From Streptomyces sp. NBC_01431 (lineage in GTDB: Bacteria; Actinomycetota; Actinomycetes; Streptomycetales; Streptomycetaceae): a DNA stretch of 64,000 nucleotides. Positions within the stretch are counted from its first letter, which is position 1. Every line of letters starts with the position of its first letter. Positions 1-7,892 of the stretch are shown piece after piece. The notes under the pieces were generated by a model. It worked only from the letters and a program-made list of their open reading frames with translations. It was not told where the DNA came from and did no database searches. The position numbers and the translations under genes were made by a program. The DNA lies in NCBI RefSeq assembly GCF_036231355.1, contig NZ_CP109496.1, positions 1,736,001 to 1,800,000 on the forward strand, in the 5' to 3' direction.

Positions 1-630
1 AGCTACAGGGTCCTCATCGCTCTCGCCGGCCTCGCCCTCGCGCGGGCTGAGGCGTGCGCAGGTGCGGAACAGTTCGCGGTTGCCCAAGCCGGACAGCCGT
101 TCCCGCAGGGCTGGGTCGGCTACGACCAGGACGGCCTTGAGCTGGTTGATCGCCTGAGTGCGGGCCTTGACCGCAGAATCCTTGGCGATTTTGAACATCC
201 GGGCGCTCTGCACCGGGCCGTCGCCGGTCTTGGCGCGGGCCCTGGCGCGACCGCTGAGCACGGCCCGCGCGGCGGCCTGTGCGTCGAGCGGGTCCGACTT
301 CCCGAGCAGTCGACGAGCCGAGCGGTCGGGCCGGTTCACCTCGAACACCACGACCTGCTGTGCCAGCAGGTAGCGGGACAATCCCGCGCCGAAGGTACCG
401 GTGCCCTCCACCCCGACCCGCCGCACCGTCCCTAACTTGCGAGCCCAGGCGAGCAGCCGACGGTAGCCGACCGCCGTGGCCGGAAAGGACTTGATGCCCA
501 GGATCTGACCCAGTGGGCCGACCACCGCGGCGACATGAACCTCGCCGTGCGTGTCCACACCCAGGACAACCTCGCCCCGAGCGGGCGGGCCCGTGCTGGT
601 GGAAGAGGTGCTGCGCTGTCTGGTCGTCAT
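1..630 (-). CDS. IS110-family transposase, N-terminal part (cut by window edge)
   Basis: From an ATG at 630 the minus strand reads about 210 residues into the left edge. The start carries the IS110 DEDD/RuvC-like motif VLGVDTHGEVHVAAVV, followed by GVEGTGTFGAGL and the acidic pair in KSDPLDAQAAARAVLSG, then the helical KDSAVKARTQAINQLKAVL segment typical of the family. IS110 enzymes use a RuvC-like DEDD site plus a C-terminal serine domain; the serine domain lies outside the window. A different IS110 member lies near 40 kb with only partial similarity, so this is not the same element. Whether it is intact cannot be told. Confidence 0.85.
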   Translation of the reverse strand, partial: MTTRQRSTSSTSTGPPARGEVVLGVDTHGEVHVAAVVGPLGQILGIKSFPATAVGYRRLLAWARKLGTVRRVGVEGTGTFGAGLSRYLLAQQVVVFEVNRPDRSARRLLGKSDPLDAQAAARAVLSGRARARAKTGDGPVQSARMFKIAKDSAVKARTQAINQLKAVLVVADPALRERLSGLGNRELFRTCARLSPREGEAGESDEDPVA

Positions 631-1014
631 GCTGGTCCGCCTCCCGCGTGGTGATGTGCTGGGTGGCTGGCACCTGCCGGGTCGGGCGGTCTGAACCGTG
701 ATGGCGCCTGAAAGACAGCAAGGCCCCTATGGGGACACGCCCTGTGGCTCGGTGACAGCAAGCACCATCCGCAACGGCAGTCGACATGCCTGTGACAAGA
801 CACTTCGGTCAAAAAAGTCATGAGTCAGCCCCCCCCGAACGGTGCTACGCAACCGTCCCACTGCCCCCGGCACAACCGCATGCCCCGACCGCTCCCGGGA
901 GACTTCGTCCGAACCGGCACCGAACCTGCTCTGGACGGGATAACGATGAGTTGACTCCTCGTCCGCCCGTGATTGGCATTGACGGACTGCCCAGTGGCTC
1001 GCCCTACCGGCTGA

Positions 1015-1509
1015 CCCTCGCCCGGCTTCCTCCCGCTCTTCCACCGTCGCGACCGTGCGCGCCGGGCGGCTCTGTCCTTCCGAGCGGATCAGCTCGACGC
1101 CATAGACGATCGCGCCTTCGAGGAGGCGCTGCGCGACCTGATGATCCGTGATGGCTGGCGCGCGCGGCGGGTTGGAGGAGGTGGCGACCAGGCCGCCGAC
1201 GTGATAGCCGAGCACCCGCTTCTTGGACGTGCGGTGCTCCAGGCCAAGCACACCCGCACCGGGGCCAAGGTCGGCGCTCCCGCCCTGTACGCGGTCAACG
1301 GTACCGCCGGGCCCGTTCACGGCGCACAGCATGCGGTGGTCGTGACCAACGGGGACTTCACCCGCGACGCGCGTGCCTGGGGTGCGCGCCACCACATCCA
1401 TCTGGTCGACCGCGAACGGCTGCACCAGTGGGCCCAGGACGGTGCCGCGCTGCACGAACTGCTCTCCCTGCCTACCCGTACGCGCCGCACGCCTCGCCGC
1501 GCCGCCTGA
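1015..1509 (+). pseudogene. Mrr-like restriction endonuclease domain, 5' end lost
   Basis: The frame ending at 1509 reads FEEALRDLMIRDGW, then DQAADVIAEHPLLGRAVLQAKH, and closes with AVVVTNGDFTRDARAWGARH and IHLVDRERLHQW. This order (helix, D..ADV, QxK, then a conserved VTNG strand) is that of the Mrr_cat PD-(D/E)XK nuclease domain found in type IV restriction enzymes and in small actinobacterial membrane nucleases. The frame is open only from 1015 and has no ATG/GTG/TTG before the internal ATG at 1141, which would remove the first helix, so the 5' end is missing or frame-shifted. The catalytic strand itself looks intact. Confidence 0.6.
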
Positions 1510-1539
1510 TCCCACAGCCTCGTTTCGGCTCTTCAACTC

Positions 1540-1791
1540 GCCCCGGAGGGTGGTCGTGTTCGACGCGGACGGCCGTCTCGACCGTTTCTCAAAACACTGC
1601 TCTGCGGCGTCTTCGCCCTCGCACTCGGCAAAATGCTGTGGGCGTGGCTGACCGGCACAGCCGTGGTGTGGATACTCAACGGACCCTGGGCATGGCTCAC
1701 CGGCCATCCATGGTGGGCCGCCCTCATCGGCGCCAGCGCGCTGGTGATACTCGTAGGCGCGGCTAATAGGACTCCGTTAGGTCTGTCTTGA
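1540..1791 (+). pseudogene. Membrane-segment fragment, possibly from the same nuclease family
   Basis: In the same frame after the stop at 1509, the DNA encodes LCGVFALALGKMLWAWL, AVVWILNGPWAWLTG and WWAALIGASALVILVG, that is two or three hydrophobic helices, with no good start codon, ending at 1791 where IS701 debris begins. Actinobacterial Mrr-like nucleases often carry an N-terminal membrane pair, so this may be the N-terminus of a second copy cut by the IS. That link is inference; the hydrophobic segments are what the sequence shows. Confidence 0.35.
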
Positions 1792-2720
1792 TCTTGGTGT
1801 GTATGGCTTGCGGGGCAGTGGGTGGTGGCAGGTTGTGCGGATACCGGCCCAATATCTCAGTACGTCCTGGAGGAGATCGAGGACGCGGTAGAGCGTGAGG
1901 TCGGCGTGGGCGCTTTCGGGGAGAGCCTTTGTTCTGTCAGGAGGCGTGGGTGGCGGTCACCAGGGAGACGTGGTGGTGCCAGCCCGGCCAGGAACGCCCC
2001 TCGAAGTGGTCCAGTCCCAGGCCGTGTTTGAGTTCTCGGTAGTGGTGTTCGATGCGCCGGCGTAGTTTCGCCCGGCCGACCAGGTCCTGCAACGGAGTGT
2101 CGGTCGGCAGGTTGGAGAACCAGTACTCGGTGGGTGCTTGTGCATCTCGGGGCCACTCGGTCAGCAGTCACAGGTCCGGCAGGACGCCGTCCCACCAGCC
2201 CTGTCCGACCGAGGCTCGGGCCCGCAGGGGCCGCGGGCTATGGAGTTGCCCGCCGGGCGAACCCGCAGCGCCGCGAACTGCGAGCGCATCAGGCCGCGGG
2301 AGTCCTGGCCAGGTGATGTCGGTGAAGGCGTCGTGTCCCAGGCCGGTGGCGTGGGCGACCACGGACGGCGGGGTCTGACGGAAGGGGGCTGGGACCAGCA
2401 GGCGTTGCTTGCCTTGCGGGCAGGGGCCTCGGGTGCCGAGCCGAACGGATGGGCGGTGACGTCGGCGCGGATGGAGAGCACATAGCCCGGGCCACGCTCA
2501 GAAAGCGCCGTCCGCAGATTCGCGTTGGTCCCGGAGGCGGCGTCGGCGAGCCCGACACGGGGCGGTTAGGCCCCAGAGGGTGAGGTCGTCGAGGATGTCC
2601 AGGGCAAGCCGCCGCTTCTCGCGGTGCCCGATGTCGGCCGGTACTTTGCATGCCGTACGGCGCTCGGCATCGTCGGCCCGCACACTCAACATGCTCCCGA
2701 ACCCGTCCAGCCAGGAAGAC
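1777..2720 (-). pseudogene. Decayed IS701-family transposase
   Basis: Read on the minus strand in several frames, this stretch gives recognisable IS701 transposase blocks: LALDILDDLTLWGL (around 2600), YVLSIRADVTAHPFG (around 2470), then YWFSNLP, RRIEHHYRELKHGLGLDHF and WPGWHHHVSLVTATH (2145-1940), and a tail LTLYRVLDLLQDVLRYW. The last blocks parallel the IS701 copy at 35-36.5 kb (RIENDYREMKQALGLAHF). At least three frame changes separate the blocks and the N-terminal third is absent, so it is a relic. Confidence 0.75.
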
Positions 2721-2797
2721 CTCACGGAGTCTTACCAATACGGAATTCCTCCCCCTGCTGGCGTATGAGTTGCCGGGCTGATTGCTAGGATCAACTC

Positions 2798-3124
2798 ATG
2801 CATGATCAAGGGGCAGTTGTCTCGGTCAATGTCACACCGTCGCTCGTCGCCATGTGGTTTCACCGGCTGTTCACCCATCCCGTGGTCGAGATCGACGGGC
2901 AGGAACAGGCCACGCGATGGGGCACCACGGAAATAACGGTCGCGCCGGGCGAGCAACGCATGAGCGTGTTCTTCCGCTATCGCAGGCAGCACCATACGCG
3001 TCTCGCCGAGACCACCCGGGAATTCTCCACCGATTCGGACGTAAGGCGTGTGGACATCACCGCGAGGCTCGGCCCGCGCAATGGGAGCAGGTTCTGCATA
3101 GGCACACCGGCGGTGCACCGGTAA
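2798..3124 (+). CDS. Hypothetical protein, 108 aa
   Basis: An ATG at 2798 opens a 108-residue protein with no recognised domain. It has strand-like blocks (MWFHRLFTHPVVEIDG, TTEITVAPGEQRMSVFFRY) resembling a small beta-sandwich; no signal peptide or membrane helix is evident. It converges on the sdp operon and shares its bidirectional terminator (3127-3162). Codon bias is normal for the window. A role beside the toxin system is possible only by location. Confidence 0.6.
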   Translation: MHDQGAVVSVNVTPSLVAMWFHRLFTHPVVEIDGQEQATRWGTTEITVAPGEQRMSVFFRYRRQHHTRLAETTREFSTDSDVRRVDITARLGPRNGSRFCIGTPAVHR

Positions 3125-3126
3125 AG

Positions 3127-3162
3127 GTGAAAACGCCCGTCCCAACCGACGGGCGTTTTCAC
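3127..3162. terminator. Perfect bidirectional intrinsic terminator
   Basis: A 15-bp perfect stem (gtgaaaacgcccgtc / gacgggcgttttcac) closes a 6-nt loop between the converging ends of the 108-aa gene (stop 3124) and the sdp operon (stop 3176). The A/T runs at both outer stem edges give a U-tract in either direction. Confidence 0.9.
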
Positions 3163-3175
3163 GTACTTGGCAACG

Positions 3176-4153
3176 TCACGGGACGGCGGCGACCGTGGGC
3201 CGCGCACCGCATGTCGCGCACTGCGGCACTTCCGGCTCGGCCGGTGGTACGCCCGGCGCCCGCTCCGGCCGGGCCCACTCCGGCGTCGCGCAGACGATCG
3301 CGGAGCCGATCATCACCACCGCGAAGCTCCACAGGCCCATCGTGAGGATGATCGAACCGTGCAAGACGATGTCCATCACCATTCCGGCCTTGCGTCGGCG
3401 GTCGGATGACAGCACACACACGCCGATGGCGATCTCGATGAGCAGCGCACCCCAGGTCAGGGCGGTAACGACGGGGGCGCTTCTGGACATCCACAGAAAC
3501 AGCGAGTCCCACGGCTGTCCCACGCCGAACATGTTGTCGCGCAGGAAGTAGTACTCGGCGGTGCCGTTGGCCCAGTCAGCCACGCCGAACTTGCTGACGG
3601 CGCTGTCGAGGTACAGGTAGGCGATCTGCACCCGTATGGCCAGGAAGGCGACGAAGGACACCGTCCGCCATGAAGGTGTCTGTTCCTGGACCGGCTGCTG
3701 CCAGTGCCAGGTACGGCCGTCGGCCAGAGCGATGGGAATCATCAGCAGGCTCATGATCATGCCTATCGACTCGCCGCCGTCGGGCACTGCGATGCTGACC
3801 GCGACCGAGTACGAGGCCCACGCATGGGGAATGGCCGTCCAGCGAGGGCGGTAGCCACTGGCGACCACCACCAAGATGGCGATCAACAGCCACCGTCTCG
3901 GCTCCATGCCCAGCGCGTCACCGCCGAGGCACAGTGCCGACGCACCGCGGACGGAATCGCAGCGGGGGTATTCCCCCATGGCGACGACCGGCACGAGCAG
4001 TGCCTTGACCGGAGTCAGCAACAGCACGCTCAACTGGGCCAGCGCGATGACGGTGCGCCCCACACCGAACCAGCGGGACCGCAGATCGTGCCGCGCGGTG
4101 CGCCTGGCCAACCGGTCGGCCATTTCCTGTACGGAATTCCTTACGGCGGGCAT
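3176..4153 (-). CDS. sdpB: SdpB-family membrane protein (SDP toxin maturation)
   Basis: A 325-residue protein with six or more hydrophobic helices (for example VIALAQLSVLLLTPVKALLV, WLLIAILVVVASGYR, GMVMDIVLHGSIILTMGLW). The order of helices with FLAIRVQIAYLYLDSAVSKF and ADWANGTAEYYFLRD is that of SdpB/HTTM-fold proteins, required in Bacillus subtilis for maturation of the SDP toxin. I start it at the ATG at 4153, whose A is shared with the TGA of the upstream gene (TGATG), implying translational coupling; a longer frame from 4228 would overlap sdpA by 76 nt. The C-terminal tail has an unexpected CATC pair near QCATCGARP. Confidence 0.8.
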   Translation of the reverse strand: MPAVRNSVQEMADRLARRTARHDLRSRWFGVGRTVIALAQLSVLLLTPVKALLVPVVAMGEYPRCDSVRGASALCLGGDALGMEPRRWLLIAILVVVASGYRPRWTAIPHAWASYSVAVSIAVPDGGESIGMIMSLLMIPIALADGRTWHWQQPVQEQTPSWRTVSFVAFLAIRVQIAYLYLDSAVSKFGVADWANGTAEYYFLRDNMFGVGQPWDSLFLWMSRSAPVVTALTWGALLIEIAIGVCVLSSDRRRKAGMVMDIVLHGSIILTMGLWSFAVVMIGSAIVCATPEWARPERAPGVPPAEPEVPQCATCGARPTVAAVP

Positions 4154-4755
4154 CACTTGCATCGGACGTCCAGGTGCACGATCCGCAGCACGCGTTTTTC
4201 GTAGGAAACCTGGTTGCGGAAGCTCCACGGCACCGTCTTCTCCTGGGTGAGGTACGAATCACCGCACACGGTCGGCACCGGACTGGTGTTGTCCACCTTC
4301 ACCGCCAGTTTCCTGGACGCCTCCTTCATGCAGTCGTCCAGATAGCCCCCGCAGTCGGACCAGTGCCCGGTCGCCGCCGCGTTGAAGAAACCCAGCTCGG
4401 GCCCTTGTGCGCGCTGCGTACGCGACAGCCCGAACACGTTCGAGGGATTGCCCTGCGGCGTGTGCAACAGGTTCCGGGGAGAGCCGTCGGCGCCCAGCGC
4501 GTAGGCGCCGGTCTGCTCGGACTGGGGATTCCGGGTGAAGAACGCCCAGTTCTCCGGAGTCAGGATGTTCAGGGCCGACCGGGCGCCCTTGGAGTGCCGG
4601 CTGCTCAGCGCATTGCTCGGCAGGGTGTAGAAGAGCGCGGCGGCCAGGTAGCCGAAGACCACCAGGCAGGCGACGGAGAACAGGGCAAGTTGGCGCATCG
4701 ATCCGGTCCGGGGCTCCCCCGGTCTCGAATGCGTGTCGGTGGACGTGCTGGCCAT
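4153..4755 (-). CDS. sdpA: SdpA-family protein (SDP toxin maturation)
   Basis: A 200-residue protein with one N-terminal membrane anchor (LALFSVACLVVFGYLAAALF) followed by an extracytoplasmic region with the SdpA-like block PENWAFFTRNPQSE and paired cysteines (SDCGGYLDDCMKEA, VCGDSYL, DVRCK). In B. subtilis SdpA works with SdpB to convert secreted pro-SdpC into the active peptide. It lies 102 nt downstream of sdpC and overlaps sdpB by one base. It is longer than the B. subtilis protein (about 158 aa), mainly at the N-terminus, so an internal start is possible. Confidence 0.8.
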   Translation of the reverse strand: MASTSTDTHSRPGEPRTGSMRQLALFSVACLVVFGYLAAALFYTLPSNALSSRHSKGARSALNILTPENWAFFTRNPQSEQTGAYALGADGSPRNLLHTPQGNPSNVFGLSRTQRAQGPELGFFNAAATGHWSDCGGYLDDCMKEASRKLAVKVDNTSPVPTVCGDSYLTQEKTVPWSFRNQVSYEKRVLRIVHLDVRCK

Positions 4756-4857
4756 ATGGGCGCGATCCCTATGCGGTGCGGAAAGGTGTCGGATGCGTCA
4801 CCGGAGGCTCTGCCGCGCCGCTCCGGTAGCGAATACGGCGCGGCAGAGCGGTCGTTG

Positions 4858-5517
4858 TCAGAGGGCCGCCGCCACGGCGGAGACCATGTTGTCGGCGTCC
4901 AGGCTGTTGGGCTGGCTCATGTCGAAGCCGTAGCTCACGGCGGCCGGGACCACCACGAGCGTGACGACGGCCTCGGTCGCCCCGGCCACGTTCGCGTAAC
5001 CGATGGCGTTGATGGCGCCCACGGCGTTGATCTCGATCGCGATGTAGGCGTCGTGCCAGAACCAGCCGTTGGCGCGGTTCGGGCTCTTCATGGCCGGCGA
5101 CTTGTGCTGGGTCATGAAGGTCTTGAGGTCATCGTTGAGCCGCTCCATGCCGGCCTTGGCCTGGAACGGGTCGTTGATCTGGACCGCGACTGTCACCTTG
5201 TCGTGGAAGTCCTTGTCGACCGCCTTGAGGTCCTTGGTGAACACCGCGATCTGCTCAAGCGTCACCTGGCTGGTCTGGGGGGACCGGCGCGACCGGATCT
5301 GCTTGGCCAGGTCCGGGTGCTCGTCCGCCGCCTTGCCCTTGGCGAAGACGAGGAGACCGACGATGTCGTCGTCGGAGTACTTGACGTGGTGCGCAGCCGG
5401 CTTGACCGCGGTGCGGACGGCCACCGGGGCGGCGGAGGCGGACGCGGAACCGTAGGCGACGCCGACGGTCAGCACCGCTGCCACGCAGGCGAGCGCACCG
5501 GTCTTCTTCAGATTCAT
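4858..5517 (-). CDS. sdpC: SdpC-family antimicrobial (cannibalism) peptide precursor
   Basis: The ATG at 5517 gives a 219-residue precursor beginning MNLKKTGALACVAAVLTVGV, a Sec signal peptide with cleavage expected after SASASA; an AAGG ribosome site sits about 9 nt upstream. A longer frame from 5580 adds 21 polar residues and no signal, so it is rejected. The central region is charged; the C-terminal part is strongly hydrophobic and Gly/Ala rich (AIEINAVGAINAIGYANVAG, EAVVTLVVVPAAVSYGF), where B. subtilis SdpC carries its 42-residue toxin. Unlike the B. subtilis toxin this segment has no cysteine. It sits between sdpI and sdpA. Confidence 0.8.
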   Translation of the reverse strand: MNLKKTGALACVAAVLTVGVAYGSASASAAPVAVRTAVKPAAHHVKYSDDDIVGLLVFAKGKAADEHPDLAKQIRSRRSPQTSQVTLEQIAVFTKDLKAVDKDFHDKVTVAVQINDPFQAKAGMERLNDDLKTFMTQHKSPAMKSPNRANGWFWHDAYIAIEINAVGAINAIGYANVAGATEAVVTLVVVPAAVSYGFDMSQPNSLDADNMVSAVAAAL

Positions 5518-5723
5518 GGGGAGTACCTTCGAATAGTCGTTGTATGCGTGCTCTGCCGTTTCCGGGCAGGCGACATCCACGCTCCGGTCACGGCAAGCCA
5601 GACGGAGCGCGGTCGGCTTGAGTGATGGCGGCGGGGCCGCAGGAGCCGAACGGGCACCCCCGGCAGCGGCGTTGGAGCCCGGTGGCGGAGATCCTCACCG
5701 CCACCGGAGCAGGTGGGGCGGGC

Positions 5724-6119
5724 TCAGACCGGCCGGTGACGCTCGCGGCGGGCCGCGGAATTGGCCGCGGCGGCGGACGAGGTGGCGATCGCCAAGTCAA
5801 GGGCGCCACTCACCGCCACAATCACCGCGAACCCCCAGAACGGCCCTTCGGCAAGGGCATTGACCAGCGAAGCGATCGCGGCCCCGGCCAGCACCGGTAC
5901 GAGGCGCACATAGCGCCGTCGGGCCTCGCGCTGACCGGCCCTCCAGGACGAGTCGTCGCCGAGCGTTTCCCTCGTCCGTACACCCACGAACGGATTCCTG
6001 GGGAGCGTGCCGTTGCGGCTCTTGCGGGCGATGGTCAATACGCCCACGGATACCGCCACATAGATGACGGCGAGAACGGTCCCCACCACGAGATGGGTAT
6101 TCATAAGCGTCGAACTCAT
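5724..6119 (-). CDS. sdpI: SdpI-family immunity protein
   Basis: A 131-residue protein with a strong GGGGGA ribosome site just before the ATG at 6119. It has three hydrophobic segments (VVGTVLAVIYVAVSVGVLTI, YVRLVPVLAGAAIASLVNAL, WGFAVIVAVSGALDLAIAT) and the cytosolic SdpI signature NPFVGVRTRETLGDDSSW. SdpI in B. subtilis is the integral-membrane immunity protein for SDP and also sequesters the repressor SdpR. Here it is the first gene of the cluster, 206 nt upstream of sdpC; no SdpR-like ArsR regulator is nearby. Confidence 0.8.
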   Translation of the reverse strand: MSSTLMNTHLVVGTVLAVIYVAVSVGVLTIARKSRNGTLPRNPFVGVRTRETLGDDSSWRAGQREARRRYVRLVPVLAGAAIASLVNALAEGPFWGFAVIVAVSGALDLAIATSSAAAANSAARRERHRPV

Positions 6120-6483
6120 TTCCCCCGGCTGAGCCCACTGGTGCTGTTACTTGAGCATCCTTGCACCCCAGTTCGAGGCGGACAACGCCGAGTTGATCGA
6201 TTTAACGGCGCCCTAACCTCTCCCCCTTTTCCGCCCTGAGCGGCACGGCCAGCGATCGCCGGCAAGATTGTCGGCGAGCTGGCTCTCCTTGGCGGCGCCG
6301 ACAACCAGGACGATCGGGCCGGTCACACCGCACAGGGTCCGGCTGGTACGGCCCGCTGCAGACGACGTCCGTTCGCGCTCTCAGCATCGTGGCCGGCTCG
6401 ACACTGGAGTCGGCCGGTGCGCAACAAGCCCCCGCGCAGGGGAGATCCTCGAAACCGCACAGGAGGTGCCAGGCGTGCGAGAC
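6120..6483. other. Intergenic debris, no supported gene
   Basis: The 364 nt between sdpI and the kdpD remnant hold only short frames without recognisable protein blocks. A kdpE-like regulator, which would normally follow kdpD on this strand, is absent. The sdp promoter must lie in the part nearest 6120, but no clear -35/-10 pair was recognised. Confidence 0.5.
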
Positions 6484-7803
6484 CTACGACGTGGTGATCG
6501 GCGACAGGTCCGGGCTCACGCGCGACTGGTCGGCCGTCTGTTGCAGTGTGATGACCATGGTCATGCCGCCGCCCGGGGTGTCCTCGGCGGTCAGCGTGCC
6601 GCCCATCGCTTCGGCGAAGCCGCGGGCCACCGCGAGGCCGAGGCCGACTCCGGCGCCGCGCGGGGCGTCACCGTAGCGCTGGAACGGCGCGAAGATGCGG
6701 TCCTTGGCCTCGTCGGGGACGCCAGGGCCCTGGTCAGCGACGCGGACTTCGACCCGGTCGGCCATGGCGCTCGCGGACACCAACACCCGCTCGCCGAGCG
6801 GGCTGTACTTGACCGCGTTCTCCACGACGTTGGCCACCGCGCGCTCCAGCAGCCCCGCGTCGACCGCCACCATCGGGAGATCCTCCGGGATGTCGAGGAC
6901 CACGCTGTCCTCGGGGACGCCGCCCAGTGCCATCGGGATGACCTCGTCGAGGTCTGTCTCGCGAATGATCGGTGTGACCGTTCCGGTCTGGAGGCGGGAC
7001 ATGTCGAGAAGGTTGCCCACCAGGTGGTCGAGGCGGTCCGCGCCCAGCTCAATGCCCGCCAGGAGTTCGGCCTCGTCCTCCTGCGACCAGTCGACGTCGT
7101 CGGAGCGGAGGGACGTCACGGACGCCTTGATGGAGGCCAGCGGGGTGCGCAGGTCATGGCTGACAGCGGCGAGCAGCGCGGTGCGGATGCGGTCGCCCTC
7201 GGCATAAAGGCGTGCCTGGTCGGCCTCCTCCTGGAGCCGCCGGCGGTCGAGGACGACGACGGCCTGCGCGGCGAACGCGCCCAGGACGCGGCGGTCCTCG
7301 GCAGGCAGTACGCGTCCGGAGAGGGCGAGGGCCATGTGGTCGCCGACCGGCATGTCCACATCGGCGTCCTCGGGGCGGGGCACGGGGTGGGGCCCGACGC
7401 TGCCCGCGCAGTTCCACGGGCCGGTGTCGTTCTCCCGCTCCAGGAGGGCGACGGACTCCATGGCGAAGGTTTCACGGACGCGTTCCAGGAGGGCGTCCAG
7501 GCTGGTCTCGCCGCGCAGCACGCTGCCCGCCAGGAACGAAAGGATCTCCGACTCCGCGCGCAGCCGGGCCGCCTGCTGCGTGCGCCGGGCAGCGACGTCG
7601 ACCACCGAGGCCACCGACACCGCCACGAGCACGAAGATGACGATGGCGACGATGTTCTTCGGGTCGTAGACCGTCAACTCGTGCACAGGCGGGGTGAAGT
7701 ACCAGTTGATGAGCAGCGACCCGACCGCGCCCTCGACCTGGCTGGCAGTCGCCCCGCACGGACATCGGTCACTGTTCTCACTTTTCCAGCCATTCGAGAC
7801 CAT
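6484..7803 (-). pseudogene. kdpD: KdpD sensor kinase, C-terminal half only
   Basis: The frame encodes the last part of the KdpD membrane domain (GSLLINWYFTPPVHELTVYD, then IVAIVIFVLVAVSVASVVDV), a GAF-like region and a complete kinase core: H-box AVSHDLRTPLASIKASVTSL, N-box NVVENAVKYSP, G-boxes DQGPGVPDEAKDRIF and GVGLGLAVARG. KdpD normally has about 850 residues, with an N-terminal KdpD/UspA part sensing K+; here homology stops near 7740 and the first 20 or so residues from 7803 are unrelated. The kdpFABC and kdpE genes are not adjacent. It may still be translated, but without its input domain. Confidence 0.75.
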
Positions 7804-7892
7804 TCCGAGTTCGAACTAACACTCGAATCAGGTAGATCTTGCTCCCTACTTGGCGTCCAGAATCCACGGGCGTCATCTGAAGGGGGTACGTC

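Noticed and set aside
786..1151. 121-residue plus-strand frame upstream of the Mrr-like fragment
   Set aside because: Proline/arginine-rich, no ribosome site, no domain; overlaps the better-supported nuclease frame out of phase.
4174..5625. A 483-residue plus-strand frame across the sdp genes
   Set aside because: It is antisense to sdpA, sdpB and sdpC, lacks any domain, has no ribosome site and arises from G+C-rich third-position bias of the opposite strand.
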